This document shows positions 26,311 to 35,258 of a DNA stretch of 40,467 nucleotides, piece by piece. The notes beneath the pieces were generated by a model. That model searched no databases, had not been told where the DNA came from, and saw only the letters and a program-made list of their open reading frames with translations. The DNA comes from an uncultured Varibaculum sp. (GTDB lineage Bacteria > Actinomycetota > Actinomycetes > Actinomycetales > Actinomycetaceae), in assembly GCF_902489465.1 (NCBI RefSeq), contig NZ_CABTZZ010000017.1, forward strand, positions 1-40,467. The letters are read 5' to 3'. How positions within the stretch are numbered: position 1 is the first letter of the stretch; every line of letters begins with the position of its first letter. The position numbers and the translations under genes were made by a program.

Positions 26311-29300
26311 ATGTCATTTAGTCTGCGCGCTGTTCCTTTCCCTGCCGAATTGGAAATTCCGAAGCTAGGAGAAAAGGAAAAGCAGATACTTGAAAAGCTG
26401 CAATCGCCTACTTCGCTAATAGTGCGCGGTTCAGCTGGGAGCGGGAAAACCATTTTGGCTCTGGCAGCTATGCAAATGCTGCACCGCCACCACAATCAGA
26501 TAATAGGAATAGCTCCTTCCCGCGCGCGAACAGAATACTTAAATACCGCGCGGGCGAGCCGAAAACTTCCGATCTCTCGTCCATTCATTACCCCTACCGC
26601 CTTGGCATTCCAGGTACTTAAAGATTTTGCTAGTGCGCGGCGCGAACAACTAGTAGAACCGGTATTGCTGACCGGGTCACAAGAAGATGCCCGGATCCAG
26701 GAACTATTAAAGCAGGTAGATGCGCCTTGGCCGGAATATATCACCCCCGAGGTCAGGCAAACTGATTATTTCTGCTCAGAAGTGCGTGCCCTGTTTGCCA
26801 CCTGTGCCCATTGGGGAATCAGTGCGCAACGTCTCGACGAGTTAGGGGGCGAACTCGCGGTTGCCGAGTGGCAGGCGGCAGCAGTATTGCTTAGTCAATA
26901 CGAGCCCTCTTATAAAGACAACAGCTGGGATGCTGCCAGGATGCAAGATCGCGCTGGTCAGGTCTTAAACGGCTGGGAGCGCGACGCCGCATTACTGGCA
27001 TCACCCCAGCTTCCTCAGTGGGTGGTGGTTGATGACCTGCAAGATTGTCCGGCTTCTACTGTGCGCCTATTGACAGAGATGGGCAAGAGAGGCACTAAAG
27101 TTTTCGCCCTCTATAACCCGGAGGTGGCGGTGGAAACTTTCCGTGGGGGCTACCCTCATGGTGGTAGTTACCTGGCCGAGCAGCTACAATGCCCTCAGAT
27201 AACGTTAGAGGAATCTTTCCGGGAGACTTCGGGAGGGTTGCAGCTTTTAGATCCCCTAAGCACTAAGACGGACTGTGATAGTAAGCGCGAACAAAAATTC
27301 GCGGAGTTTTCTACCGTTTCCTCTCAAGCTCGGGCGATCGCGGAATATCTACGCTACCAGCACTTAACTCGGCAAGTTCCGTGGGCAGATATGGCGATTA
27401 TTGCTCGGAACCGCTCCCAGCTAGACGAAATTGTTTCACTTTTACGGGGACTGGAGATTCCCGTAAACGAGCGGCAAAGGCCAATACTTTTCAAAGCGAA
27501 CCACGTTACGGGCGCCTTATTGTCACTTTTTACTCTGCCGGGACAAAGCGAGCTCGCAAAACAGTGGGGTAAAGATAACCCGAAACCAGCCAGCACCGAG
27601 CAAACTTCTGGGGCTAGCTCGCAGTATTTACGGGATGACAAGCTAGTTTCCGCTCGGGGTAAAGCAATTCGACACCTGCTGCGTTCCCCGCTTTTTGCTC
27701 TAGATTCCCTGCAGATGCTGCGTTTGGAACGCGCGTTAGTGGGTGCCGATATCGCTGTAGAAGCAAAAATAGCAGACTTTTATGCCGCCATCGGCACCCC
27801 GCGGTTTCCGATTACCCAGGTTGAAATGGTAGAGGGCGGGCAGATCTTTATTCTTTGTCACCAAGTTTTAACTGCTGCATTATCTAAGTTAGCAGAGCCT
27901 CCTCTGGTGGCTCTAGAAATAATATGGGCTTTACTGAATCTTGAAGATTCTTGGTGTCAGCGCGCCCTATCTGGTGACGAGTTTGCTGATCAAGCCTTAG
28001 ATGCAGTCATCGCCTTGGTTCGCCACGCCGAGATTTGGTCGCAGCGGCACTTAAATGCCGATATGAGGGCGTACTGTCAGGTGTTATTACAACAAACCCA
28101 AGCCGAGGACGTACTTACCGATACCCATGGGATAGGTTCGGCGGTAGCTTTAGAAACCGTGTTTTCTGCGGCGGGACGCACCTGGGATACCTGCGTAATT
28201 ATTGGGATGCAGGACGGGCAATGGCCAGCTATTTCCGAGCGCGGTTCCCTGCTGCGCTCTGGGGAAATCTCGGATCTTCTCCATGCAACCGCGCTGCTTA
28301 GTCCCACTGGAAAGCTACAATTTGCTCCCGGGGAATCTCGCAGTCGTGCCTTAGAAAGGGAACGATGTCTGGCTAGGTGCGCCCTCAGCCGGGCTCACAG
28401 CAAAATGTTGGTTACTGTGCGCTGCGATGCTGAGGAAAACCCTTCGATTTTTTTTGAAAATCTGCATGCACGCTTGGAAACTAGCAGTTTTTCTGCCGCG
28501 CAATACCTGGGCAGTGATTGGGATCAACAGCTGGGAGCGGAGGGTGCTTCGCAAACAGAAAACCGCGGTGATCATCAGTTATTCCCCTCGTTGCGTTCCC
28601 TGGTGGGACATCTAAGGGGAGTGCTCGCCAGTAAGACGGACGGGGAAACTCGTAAAAAAGCAGTGGAAACTTTAGCATTTCTAGCTTCTCAAGGAGCTCG
28701 GTTTGCTAATCCTGATACTTGGCGTCAAGTAGGAATAGATAGTGACTGGTGGACGAATCCCGCCGGACTAAAATCTGCTGGTAGCCGGGCAGTAATATCG
28801 CCCTCTGCTTTAGAGAATCTGAACGAATGCGAGTTTCGCTGGTTGCTCTCACGGCGGGGAGGGGAAAAGGTCGAGGCTACCGGTCACGCCGCTTGGGGAA
28901 CTCTCGTGCACCAGATTGCTGAAGAAATGACAGACAGTAGTTTGTCCGAGCGTTTGGCCTTCTTTTACGCCCACTGGCCCCAAGAAACAGAAGCCTTCTT
29001 TTCGCGCCAAGACGGGAAAAAACGAGAAGAAATGGTGCGTCGCCTTAGCCGTTATTTAGATGATCATAAAATGCCGGCGGTAACCGAAATGGGCTCCTAC
29101 GCGATGGTATCCGACGTAGCCATGTTGGCCGCCCGGCTAGATCGTTTAGAAGCTGGCGAGGACGGGATCAGAATAGTCGATTTCAAGACGGGTAAGACGG
29201 TTCCTAGCGAAAAAGAGCTAGCTGACCATTTACAGCTGGCCTGCTACCAATTGGTTCTAGAAGCTGCGCTGTTAGGAGGAGATAGCCGGTCCCGCCAGCT

Positions 29301-29592
29301 GCTGGCTCCACTGCTAGCCAGGTCACCAGAGCAGATTCAAAGCGCCAGTTTGATCTATCTTTCCAAGCACAAGCGGAAAGCTAGAGGAGAAACTGACTAT
29401 GAAGAAATCGCGAAAGAAATGGTGCAAGCCCCGTTAACTGATGAGCAAAAAGCTTTAGTGCTCGACAATATTATTCAGGCGGCAAAAGTGGTTTCCGGGT
29501 CGGTATTTCGGGCGGTGGAAAACCAACAATGTGACCGTTGTTCCCTGCGTTCTAGTTGTCCCCTAAAGGCTGAAGGAGAACAAGTGCTATGA
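26311..29592 (+). CDS. adnA: AdnA-like helicase/nuclease subunit
   Basis: Subunit of a heterodimeric UvrD-type motor-nuclease that resects double-strand breaks, the actinobacterial counterpart of RecBCD/AddAB. Walker A GSAGSGKT (40-47); the motif II position reads VVVDDLQD, not the DExx of an active motor, as expected for the AdnA side. The C-terminal RecB-like nuclease has GTLVHQIAEE and IVDFKTGK (aspartate about 957) and a QLACYQL motif. One cysteine in NECEFRWLL plus C-x2-C-x5-C near the end (CDRCSLRSSC) match the iron-sulfur staple of AddB-type nucleases. The 1093 residues fit AdnA. The stop overlaps adnB by ATGA. Confidence 0.9.
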   Translation: MSFSLRAVPFPAELEIPKLGEKEKQILEKLQSPTSLIVRGSAGSGKTILALAAMQMLHRHHNQIIGIAPSRARTEYLNTARASRKLPISRPFITPTALAFQVLKDFASARREQLVEPVLLTGSQEDARIQELLKQVDAPWPEYITPEVRQTDYFCSEVRALFATCAHWGISAQRLDELGGELAVAEWQAAAVLLSQYEPSYKDNSWDAARMQDRAGQVLNGWERDAALLASPQLPQWVVVDDLQDCPASTVRLLTEMGKRGTKVFALYNPEVAVETFRGGYPHGGSYLAEQLQCPQITLEESFRETSGGLQLLDPLSTKTDCDSKREQKFAEFSTVSSQARAIAEYLRYQHLTRQVPWADMAIIARNRSQLDEIVSLLRGLEIPVNERQRPILFKANHVTGALLSLFTLPGQSELAKQWGKDNPKPASTEQTSGASSQYLRDDKLVSARGKAIRHLLRSPLFALDSLQMLRLERALVGADIAVEAKIADFYAAIGTPRFPITQVEMVEGGQIFILCHQVLTAALSKLAEPPLVALEIIWALLNLEDSWCQRALSGDEFADQALDAVIALVRHAEIWSQRHLNADMRAYCQVLLQQTQAEDVLTDTHGIGSAVALETVFSAAGRTWDTCVIIGMQDGQWPAISERGSLLRSGEISDLLHATALLSPTGKLQFAPGESRSRALERERCLARCALSRAHSKMLVTVRCDAEENPSIFFENLHARLETSSFSAAQYLGSDWDQQLGAEGASQTENRGDHQLFPSLRSLVGHLRGVLASKTDGETRKKAVETLAFLASQGARFANPDTWRQVGIDSDWWTNPAGLKSAGSRAVISPSALENLNECEFRWLLSRRGGEKVEATGHAAWGTLVHQIAEEMTDSSLSERLAFFYAHWPQETEAFFSRQDGKKREEMVRRLSRYLDDHKMPAVTEMGSYAMVSDVAMLAARLDRLEAGEDGIRIVDFKTGKTVPSEKELADHLQLACYQLVLEAALLGGDSRSRQLLAPLLARSPEQIQSASLIYLSKHKRKARGETDYEEIAKEMVQAPLTDEQKALVLDNIIQAAKVVSGSVFRAVENQQCDRCSLRSSCPLKAEGEQVL

Positions 29593-32500
29593 GTGATACC
29601 CCAAATATTCGCTACTCGCCAGCGCGGATCGCGGCAGCCATTGGGCAATATTCGCCAAATGAAGATCAAGAAAAAGTTATTACTGCTCCCGTTGATCAAC
29701 CAATGATGGCAATTGCCGGTGCCGGTGCAGGAAAAACTGCCACCATGGCGTTCCGAGTAGTGTATCTGGTGGCCAACGGCTTAGTCGCTCCCGATCGGGT
29801 GCTGGGGCTGACTTTTTCAAATAAGGCGGATGCAGAACTGGCTAGCCGCCTGCGAGATAACCTGCAGCTCTTAGCAGCTAACCCCGACTTTTCTGAGGTA
29901 GCAGAGGTATTAACCGATCCGGAGACCGGCGGGACGATCCTGCCGGTAACCTCTACCTATAATGCTTTTGCGAACCAGATTGTGCGCCAGTATGGTTCGC
30001 GCTTGGGGATTTCTCCGGCAAGCATGCTATTAGATGAGGCGCGTCGCTGGCAGATTATGTACGAAATCGTCAGCACCTGGCCGGGAGATTTAACTACTGA
30101 TAAAACTGTAGCTACTACAGCAGGTAGGGCTCTAGCTATCGGTTCCCAAGTACGCGACCAGCTCTTAGACATCGCAAAGGTGCGAGCCGGATTAAAACAG
30201 ATGCGAGAACTATATAGCTTAGGCAAGCCGAAAGGAAGATCGCACAAACCCAATGCTAAGATGCAAGAATTCTTGGATTCGTTAACTCATCGCAGTGAGT
30301 TACTAGATATTTTCGAAAGCTACGAGGAATACAAAAAAGAAAACGGTTACCTCGAATACGCTGATCAAATCTACTATGCGGCTATGCTAGTCGCGCGTTT
30401 TCCCGATATACGGGGTGCGCTGCGGCAACGTTATGACGTGATACTGCTCGACGAGTTTCAAGATACTTCTGTGGCACAGCTGAAACTATTTTCTACTATT
30501 TTTACTGGTAAAGGCGTGATGGCAGTAGGTGACCCTAACCAGGCCATCTACGACTGGCGGGGTGCCTCCGAGCTTTCAATGCAAAACTTCTTAACCGAAT
30601 TCGGGGTTGCCCCCCAAGAAATGACCAATCATATCCAGGATATGCCGGTCACCTATCGCAACCGGGAAGAGATTTTAAAGGTAGCAAATCAGGTGGTACT
30701 GCCTTTAAGTAAACTTGCGGACGGAGAAAGCGCCCAGCAAGTTGAGCAGCAAATCCGCTTCTTGACCCAGGTTCCTAAGCCGGAATATAAGATAGATCCC
30801 GCCCCCTCCCCAGATGTTTTTGCCGCTCCCGCGTCCTCGGTAAAAGCTAAAGAGCTGGTTACCTGCCCGCAAAAACGGGACGACCCCGGAAAAGTCCATC
30901 TTTACTTTGCAAAAGACTGCGAAGAAGAAGCGGAACTAGTGGCGGATTTTTTTGCTGAGCGTTGGAGGAAGCGAGACGAAATAGCCCTCAAAAATAAGCA
31001 GCTTCCACCGCAAAAGCAGGAAAATCTACCTACGGGGGCAGTGTTACTGCGCAAACATTCCCAAGGTCCGCTAATCACTCAGGCTCTACGCCGACGGGGT
31101 ATTCCGGTAGAGGTCACCGGGGTCGCAGGGCTCATCTATGATCCGGCAGTTGCCGACGTGATTGCGGCACTGCAAGTATCCGCAGATGCCGGACGAGGTG
31201 ATTACCTCATGCGACTAATTACTGGGTGCGGTATTAGCCCGGCAGATATTGACCTACTGTGGAGATGGGCAAGGCATTTGGCCAATCCAGATGAAAACCC
31301 CGATATTAATCCCCAAGCCTTCCTAATGGATGCGTTAGATGACCTCCCGGAAGTGGGATGGACATGCCCGGGAGCTGGCAGCGCCTTTAGCGCCGAAGCA
31401 CATCGGCGACTTAATATTCTCCGCACCCAATTGGCTACTGTACGTCGCCATATTCATGACCCCCTCGGTTTATTAGTACAGCGCACGATTTTTGCTTTAC
31501 GCCTGGACTTGGATGTAAAAATCCGCCCAGACGGGGGAGTATCTGAGCGTTGCCTAGAAAGCTTTGTCAAAATTGCCCGCGAATATGAATCCAATGGAGT
31601 CAGCACGAATCTGCACAGCTTCTTAGACTGGCTCCGGCTTTCTGATGAGCAAGGCTCTGGCCTCGATATGCCCTTACAGGAGCCTGATCCGAACGCTATT
31701 CAACTAATGACTATTCACGCAGCCAAAGGCCTGGAATGGACTTGGGTTGCCATTCCGGGATTAGATGAAAGCCGTACCCACCAGGGAAATCTTCCCAAGG
31801 CTCCCTTCAAAACGGGAAATGGTAAATGCAGTGAATCATCTTGGATTACCGATGTCGCGATGATTCCCTACGATTTGCGCCCAGATAAGGAAGTACTACC
31901 AACTATCGAGCGTGGCCTGGAAAAAAGTGGTTATGACTTTGCAGAGGAGGCCTATTCTGATAATCCCAAAGTTTTAGACAGCTATAAATGTGCTTTGGGG
32001 TTTACCTCGCAGTTAGCCGACCGACGCCTGTCCTATGTGGCTTTTACCCGCGCGGAGTCGGAACTACTAATTGGCGGCAGCGCACACACCGCTACCACCA
32101 GCACTGAACGGGTACCCTCCCAGTTCTTAGTGGAAATTGATTCCAGTGGGAAAATGCGGGAATTGCGGAACCGGGAACCGGCGGAAGATGATGACTGGAT
32201 GCCAGTCCCGAGCGAAGTCCTCTGGCCGACGCCTCCATCTGTACAGTTATCGCGACTTTCAAGTGCCGCAAATGAGCTGAGAACGTTAATAGGAGGTGCG
32301 CAAGATGATCGCTGGCTCCATAGTTTGCTGTCTGCCGAAGATCCCGAAGAACTATTAACTATCGCAGCTAAACATTCCGATTGGATGCTACAAGCAGTAC
32401 AGCTAACTCGTGATGAACAAGCGGAAAAAGAAATTCGGGGTCAAGTGGAACTTCCGGTTTCAAGTGGGGTCACTCGGGCGCGCAAATTACAGGAGGATCC

Positions 32501-33074
32501 GGCTGGTTTTGCTCTCAGTCAGCGGCGTCCTCTGCCAGCATTTCCATCCGGAGGCGCTACGGTAGGTACCTTGTTTCACCAGTGGGTTGATCAAGAACTG
32601 CGAGGTTGTGTATATTCGGTGCCCCAGGATCTAGATAAAGGGCTGCTCAAATCGCTGCAGAGACTACAACAAAAATGGAAATCTGGAACCGTACACCCTG
32701 ATCGCGGCTGGGAGTATCTGGAGTCCGAGATTGAATTCGCGGCGCCGATGGCGACCAAACTAGTAGCCCGTATCGATGCGATTTTGCGTAACCCCGCTAG
32801 TGGCAAACCTACAATTATTGACTGGAAAACCGATTCCTTAACCTTTGACAGCTCCGGCAATATAGGCGCAGAAAGCGAAGAAGCAGTAGCGAACTATATG
32901 CGCCAAATAAATACTTATCGCCTGGTTTACGCTGATTCGTTGGGGCTGCGCTTGGACGAAGTAGAGGCGGCACTTTATTTTGTGCGCTATGACTTATTGT
33001 GCAACCTGGAAGAATGGAGTGAGCGCTTAAGCCTTCCCCAAAAACTCGAAGAGCTATTCCCGGATCTGGTCTAG
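29589..33074 (+). CDS. adnB: AdnB-like helicase/nuclease subunit
   Basis: Partner of adnA and probable lead motor. UvrD/Rep superfamily 1 motifs are complete: Walker A GAGAGKT (44-50), TFSNKADAELASRL (Ia), LLDEFQDTS (II), GDPNQAIYDWRGA (III), VTYRN (IV), LMTIHAAKGLEWTWV (V) and SYVAFTRAESELL (VI). A C-terminal nuclease domain follows with GTLFHQWVDQEL and IIDWKTDS (catalytic D-x-K near residue 1077), without the terminal cysteine cluster seen in adnA. A 1161-residue protein is normal for AdnB. ATG 29589 overlaps the adnA stop, so the subunits are translationally coupled. Confidence 0.94.
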   Translation: MSDTPNIRYSPARIAAAIGQYSPNEDQEKVITAPVDQPMMAIAGAGAGKTATMAFRVVYLVANGLVAPDRVLGLTFSNKADAELASRLRDNLQLLAANPDFSEVAEVLTDPETGGTILPVTSTYNAFANQIVRQYGSRLGISPASMLLDEARRWQIMYEIVSTWPGDLTTDKTVATTAGRALAIGSQVRDQLLDIAKVRAGLKQMRELYSLGKPKGRSHKPNAKMQEFLDSLTHRSELLDIFESYEEYKKENGYLEYADQIYYAAMLVARFPDIRGALRQRYDVILLDEFQDTSVAQLKLFSTIFTGKGVMAVGDPNQAIYDWRGASELSMQNFLTEFGVAPQEMTNHIQDMPVTYRNREEILKVANQVVLPLSKLADGESAQQVEQQIRFLTQVPKPEYKIDPAPSPDVFAAPASSVKAKELVTCPQKRDDPGKVHLYFAKDCEEEAELVADFFAERWRKRDEIALKNKQLPPQKQENLPTGAVLLRKHSQGPLITQALRRRGIPVEVTGVAGLIYDPAVADVIAALQVSADAGRGDYLMRLITGCGISPADIDLLWRWARHLANPDENPDINPQAFLMDALDDLPEVGWTCPGAGSAFSAEAHRRLNILRTQLATVRRHIHDPLGLLVQRTIFALRLDLDVKIRPDGGVSERCLESFVKIAREYESNGVSTNLHSFLDWLRLSDEQGSGLDMPLQEPDPNAIQLMTIHAAKGLEWTWVAIPGLDESRTHQGNLPKAPFKTGNGKCSESSWITDVAMIPYDLRPDKEVLPTIERGLEKSGYDFAEEAYSDNPKVLDSYKCALGFTSQLADRRLSYVAFTRAESELLIGGSAHTATTSTERVPSQFLVEIDSSGKMRELRNREPAEDDDWMPVPSEVLWPTPPSVQLSRLSSAANELRTLIGGAQDDRWLHSLLSAEDPEELLTIAAKHSDWMLQAVQLTRDEQAEKEIRGQVELPVSSGVTRARKLQEDPAGFALSQRRPLPAFPSGGATVGTLFHQWVDQELRGCVYSVPQDLDKGLLKSLQRLQQKWKSGTVHPDRGWEYLESEIEFAAPMATKLVARIDAILRNPASGKPTIIDWKTDSLTFDSSGNIGAESEEAVANYMRQINTYRLVYADSLGLRLDEVEAALYFVRYDLLCNLEEWSERLSLPQKLEELFPDLV

Positions 33075-33087
33075 GTGCTTTCGAGAC

Positions 33088-34182
33088 CTACACGTCCTCG
33101 TTAGCTACTGAGTCATCAGCGACTATCTGGTCCTCGTCCTCGGTTACGGATTCTTCCATAGTCGCTAGTGGCTCACCAGCAGGGGAGACTGCCGGATTAT
33201 CAGTGGCGGTTTCTTCTGTGCTGGCTAGATTTTTCTGGGTAGACTCATCCCGCAGGGCGGGCAACAACCCGGTACTATCTAGGGTGTCTGCTAACTGAGT
33301 AATCAACTCGCGAGCGTCAGTGATGATTTCTTTACTGTTTTGATGTACCCCGTGCATTAACCATTCCAACAGCACTAACTCCGAATTAAGCTCAATTCGC
33401 GTATTAAGTTCAGGATCTTCGTAAAGCCGTAGTTTTCGATACTGCTCGAGCACTGCTTTGGCGAACTCGTCTGAAGATGAGGAAACCACCCAGGCTAAGT
33501 CACGGGCTGGATCTCCGAATCTTGCCTGTCCGAACCCAGTTATTCCACTGACAGCTTCTTTATCTATATATAGGTAGCTTTCCTGCAAATCCGCATGTAT
33601 AAAGGCACTAGCGAAACGCCAGAGGGAAATATCTTCTAAACGTTCCTCCCAGCGTTGCCACAGCCGGGGCGGTACGGCATGGGTAGGGGCAGCTTCATCA
33701 AGTAGGCTTAGCCAGCGCCTACGAATCTGGTCCGCAGAAAAAGTGGGACGCTCGGCAGCTTGTAAAACCCGGGCGGGTAGGTCGTGTAGCGCAGCTAGCG
33801 CTTGCCCTAGGGAGGCGGCAAGTTTATCTGAAACCGTTAGATCTTCCGCGCGAGCAGGTCTTCCGGGGAAAGCGGGATGGACGAGGGCGTGTTTTCCTCC
33901 CACTATCCGCACCGTGTGAGATGGCCAGGGGAGACGGAAGGGCAGGCGCGCGCCATCGTGGGACAGCTCCTGCATAATCTGGGTTTGGGTTAGTAGCTGC
34001 TTGTCCGCGTGTTCAGTGGTAGGACAGGTCACTAGCCACTTGCGTTCAGCGGTATCTTTTACTGCGCATATGCGTAGATCCTCAGTTTCAAATCGAGGCG
34101 AGCATAGCGAGACGAAGTCAGTTTCGGGCAGCGCGGCAGCGGCCATTGCAGCTAAGGGAAGGAAATTATCCATGTCATTCAC
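33088..34182 (-). CDS. APH-fold protein lacking catalytic residues, possible pseudokinase
   Basis: A 364-residue protein with the aminoglycoside-phosphotransferase fold. The catalytic loop is FIHADLQESYLYI (H196, D198), where the Mg-binding asparagine expected eight positions from the histidine is Y203. The next motif reads GITGFGQARFGDPARDLAW, with G216 where the metal-binding aspartate of IDF/IDW should be. Two key residues are therefore missing. The last ~65 residues are acidic and low-complexity (EESVTEDEDQIVADDS). Start GTG 34182 (ATG 34173 also possible), with -10-like TAATCT six bases upstream. Convergent with adnB; 13 bases separate the stops. Function unknown. Confidence 0.8.
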   Translation of the reverse strand: MNDMDNFLPLAAMAAAALPETDFVSLCSPRFETEDLRICAVKDTAERKWLVTCPTTEHADKQLLTQTQIMQELSHDGARLPFRLPWPSHTVRIVGGKHALVHPAFPGRPARAEDLTVSDKLAASLGQALAALHDLPARVLQAAERPTFSADQIRRRWLSLLDEAAPTHAVPPRLWQRWEERLEDISLWRFASAFIHADLQESYLYIDKEAVSGITGFGQARFGDPARDLAWVVSSSSDEFAKAVLEQYRKLRLYEDPELNTRIELNSELVLLEWLMHGVHQNSKEIITDARELITQLADTLDSTGLLPALRDESTQKNLASTEETATDNPAVSPAGEPLATMEESVTEDEDQIVADDSVANEDV

Positions 34183-34301
34183 GGTTTTAGATTATCAACT
34201 AAGCAGCGTTTGTGGGTTTAAGTAGCCGGGGTAGCTCGGTTTTCGGCTCACTCTATATATGGGTAGAGAGCGAATCTTGAGAGGATGTCCTGGGGAGCCG
34301 G

Positions 34302-34325
34302 GGGTGATTAGCTCTTCTGGTAGAA
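34302..34325 (+). other. tRNA-like 5' fragment
   Basis: GGGTGATTAGCTC (34302-34314) equals the first 13 bases of E. coli-type tRNA-Val (from memory), and CTGGTAGAAG continues like a D-loop. The D-stem then fails to pair, and no matching acceptor 3' strand (ATCACCC) occurs downstream, so this is not a working tRNA. It lies in the gene-free region 34183-34682. Confidence 0.3.
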
Positions 34326-34448
34326 GTAATGCGGTAGGCGTATAGAACAATTTATGTGAACGCGGGCACTAAAAGATTTGAAGTGATGAAAAAGTTATTA
34401 AAGCTAGGTCACAGTTCAATGGTTTTTAGTGAGAAAATCCTGGAAATT

Positions 34449-34478
34449 GCCAATACTTACCGGACGGTAAGTATTGGC
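34449..34478. repeat. 30-base perfect palindrome
   Basis: Arms of 14 bases (34449-34462 and 34465-34478) around a GA centre, beginning GCCAATACTTACCG. It is followed on the + strand by the T-rich GTTATTAGTTTGTT. It may be a terminator for an unseen small transcript or a binding site; no coding gene ends here. Confidence 0.75.
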
Positions 34479-34576
34479 GTTATTAGTTTGTTACAATCTG
34501 TAAATTGTTTATAACTGCTGGTCAAGGCGTTAATTCGAAAACTGATCTACTTTCCACTACATAAGTTTTTATAAAT

Positions 34577-34592
34577 TGTGACGTAGATCACG
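34577..34592. promoter_or_regulatory. CRP/GlxR-type cAMP-regulator site
   Basis: TGTGACGTAGATCACG matches the TGTGA-N6-TCACA consensus at all but the last base and also has the central TA of the actinobacterial GlxR motif. Its centre lies about 62 bases upstream of the predicted transcription start of the small secreted protein, the classical activating position for CRP. Confidence 0.65.
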
Positions 34593-34612
34593 CATAAATT
34601 AGGGTAATTAGC

Positions 34613-34640
34613 TTGCTTTCATTTGACCGGGTGGTAATAT
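34613..34640 (+). promoter_or_regulatory. Promoter of small secreted protein gene
   Basis: TTGCTT (34613-34618), a 16-base spacer and TAATAT (34635-34640), predicting a start near 34647 and a leader of about 36 bases to ATG 34683 with GGGAG as ribosome site. The upstream 34500-34612 is AT-rich, as in strong promoters. Confidence 0.6.
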
Positions 34641-34682
34641 TAATACCAACAAGAAAGAATTCAGGTCGTGAGGGAGACTGAA

Positions 34683-35006
34683 ATGAACAAGGGAACTTCG
34701 ATCAAGAAGATGGCCGCTTGCGGAATCGCTGCGGCAGCGTTGATTCCTGCTGGCGTGCTGACCGCACAGGCTGCCGAGGGGCTGTCCAATGAGGGCGTTC
34801 AGACCACCGTTCAGATTCAGGCTCGTACGACCGAAGTTAGCGGCAACCTAACCGCTAACGATGTTGATGCTACGGCTTATGCGGCCAACAATCTCTCCGC
34901 GATTGACCGCATGGGCGGCGCCGGCTCCCTCGCCGGAATCGTTATCTTGGGTGGCATCGGTGCAGCCGGTGCTATCAGCCTTACACGTTCCTTTATGATC
35001 GGGTAG
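34683..35006 (+). CDS. Small secreted or membrane-anchored protein, unknown
   Basis: I do not recognise this 107-residue protein. It has a positively charged start (NKGTSIKK), a hydrophobic core and AQA followed by AEG, a good signal-peptidase I site near residue 30. The predicted mature part is polar and Thr/Asn/Ala-rich for about 50 residues. It then has a glycine/alanine/isoleucine-rich hydrophobic stretch (about 82-103, SLAGIVILGGIGAAGAISL) and a short RSFMIG end. That stretch could be a membrane anchor or an amphipathic, membrane-active helix. All five lysine codons (residues 3, 8, 9 and others) that I read are AAG, hinting at high expression. Own promoter, cAMP-type site and strong terminator: a monocistronic, regulated gene. 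ATG 34683 is chosen over GTG 34668. Confidence 0.75.
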   Translation: MNKGTSIKKMAACGIAAAALIPAGVLTAQAAEGLSNEGVQTTVQIQARTTEVSGNLTANDVDATAYAANNLSAIDRMGGAGSLAGIVILGGIGAAGAISLTRSFMIG

Positions 35007-35022
35007 CTCCTCTTACTACCTG

Positions 35023-35061
35023 AAAAAACCCCGGGCATCCCTCAACTGCCCGGGGTTTTTT
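35023..35061 (+). terminator. Strong terminator after small secreted protein gene
   Basis: A 15-base stem including the A/T tails: 35023-35037 (A6 then CCCCGGGCA) with 35047-35061 (TGCCCGGGG then T6), 9-base loop. The symmetric A and T runs would let it work on both strands. Confidence 0.93.
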
Positions 35062-35258
35062 GTACCCAAAAATGTGGGGGAAATAAAGGCACAAAAAATG
35101 TTACTTAGCCCGGCATTAGCCCAAAATGGGCATTAACGCAGATCTTTAGCGAGGGCAAGTGTCAATGGGCTCCAGTCCCGTGACAATGGGTTGCCCAGTA
35201 TTCCCCACTCTTAGTGTTGGGGATGGTGTTGATAGGATAAAAGCAAAAAGGACAATAG

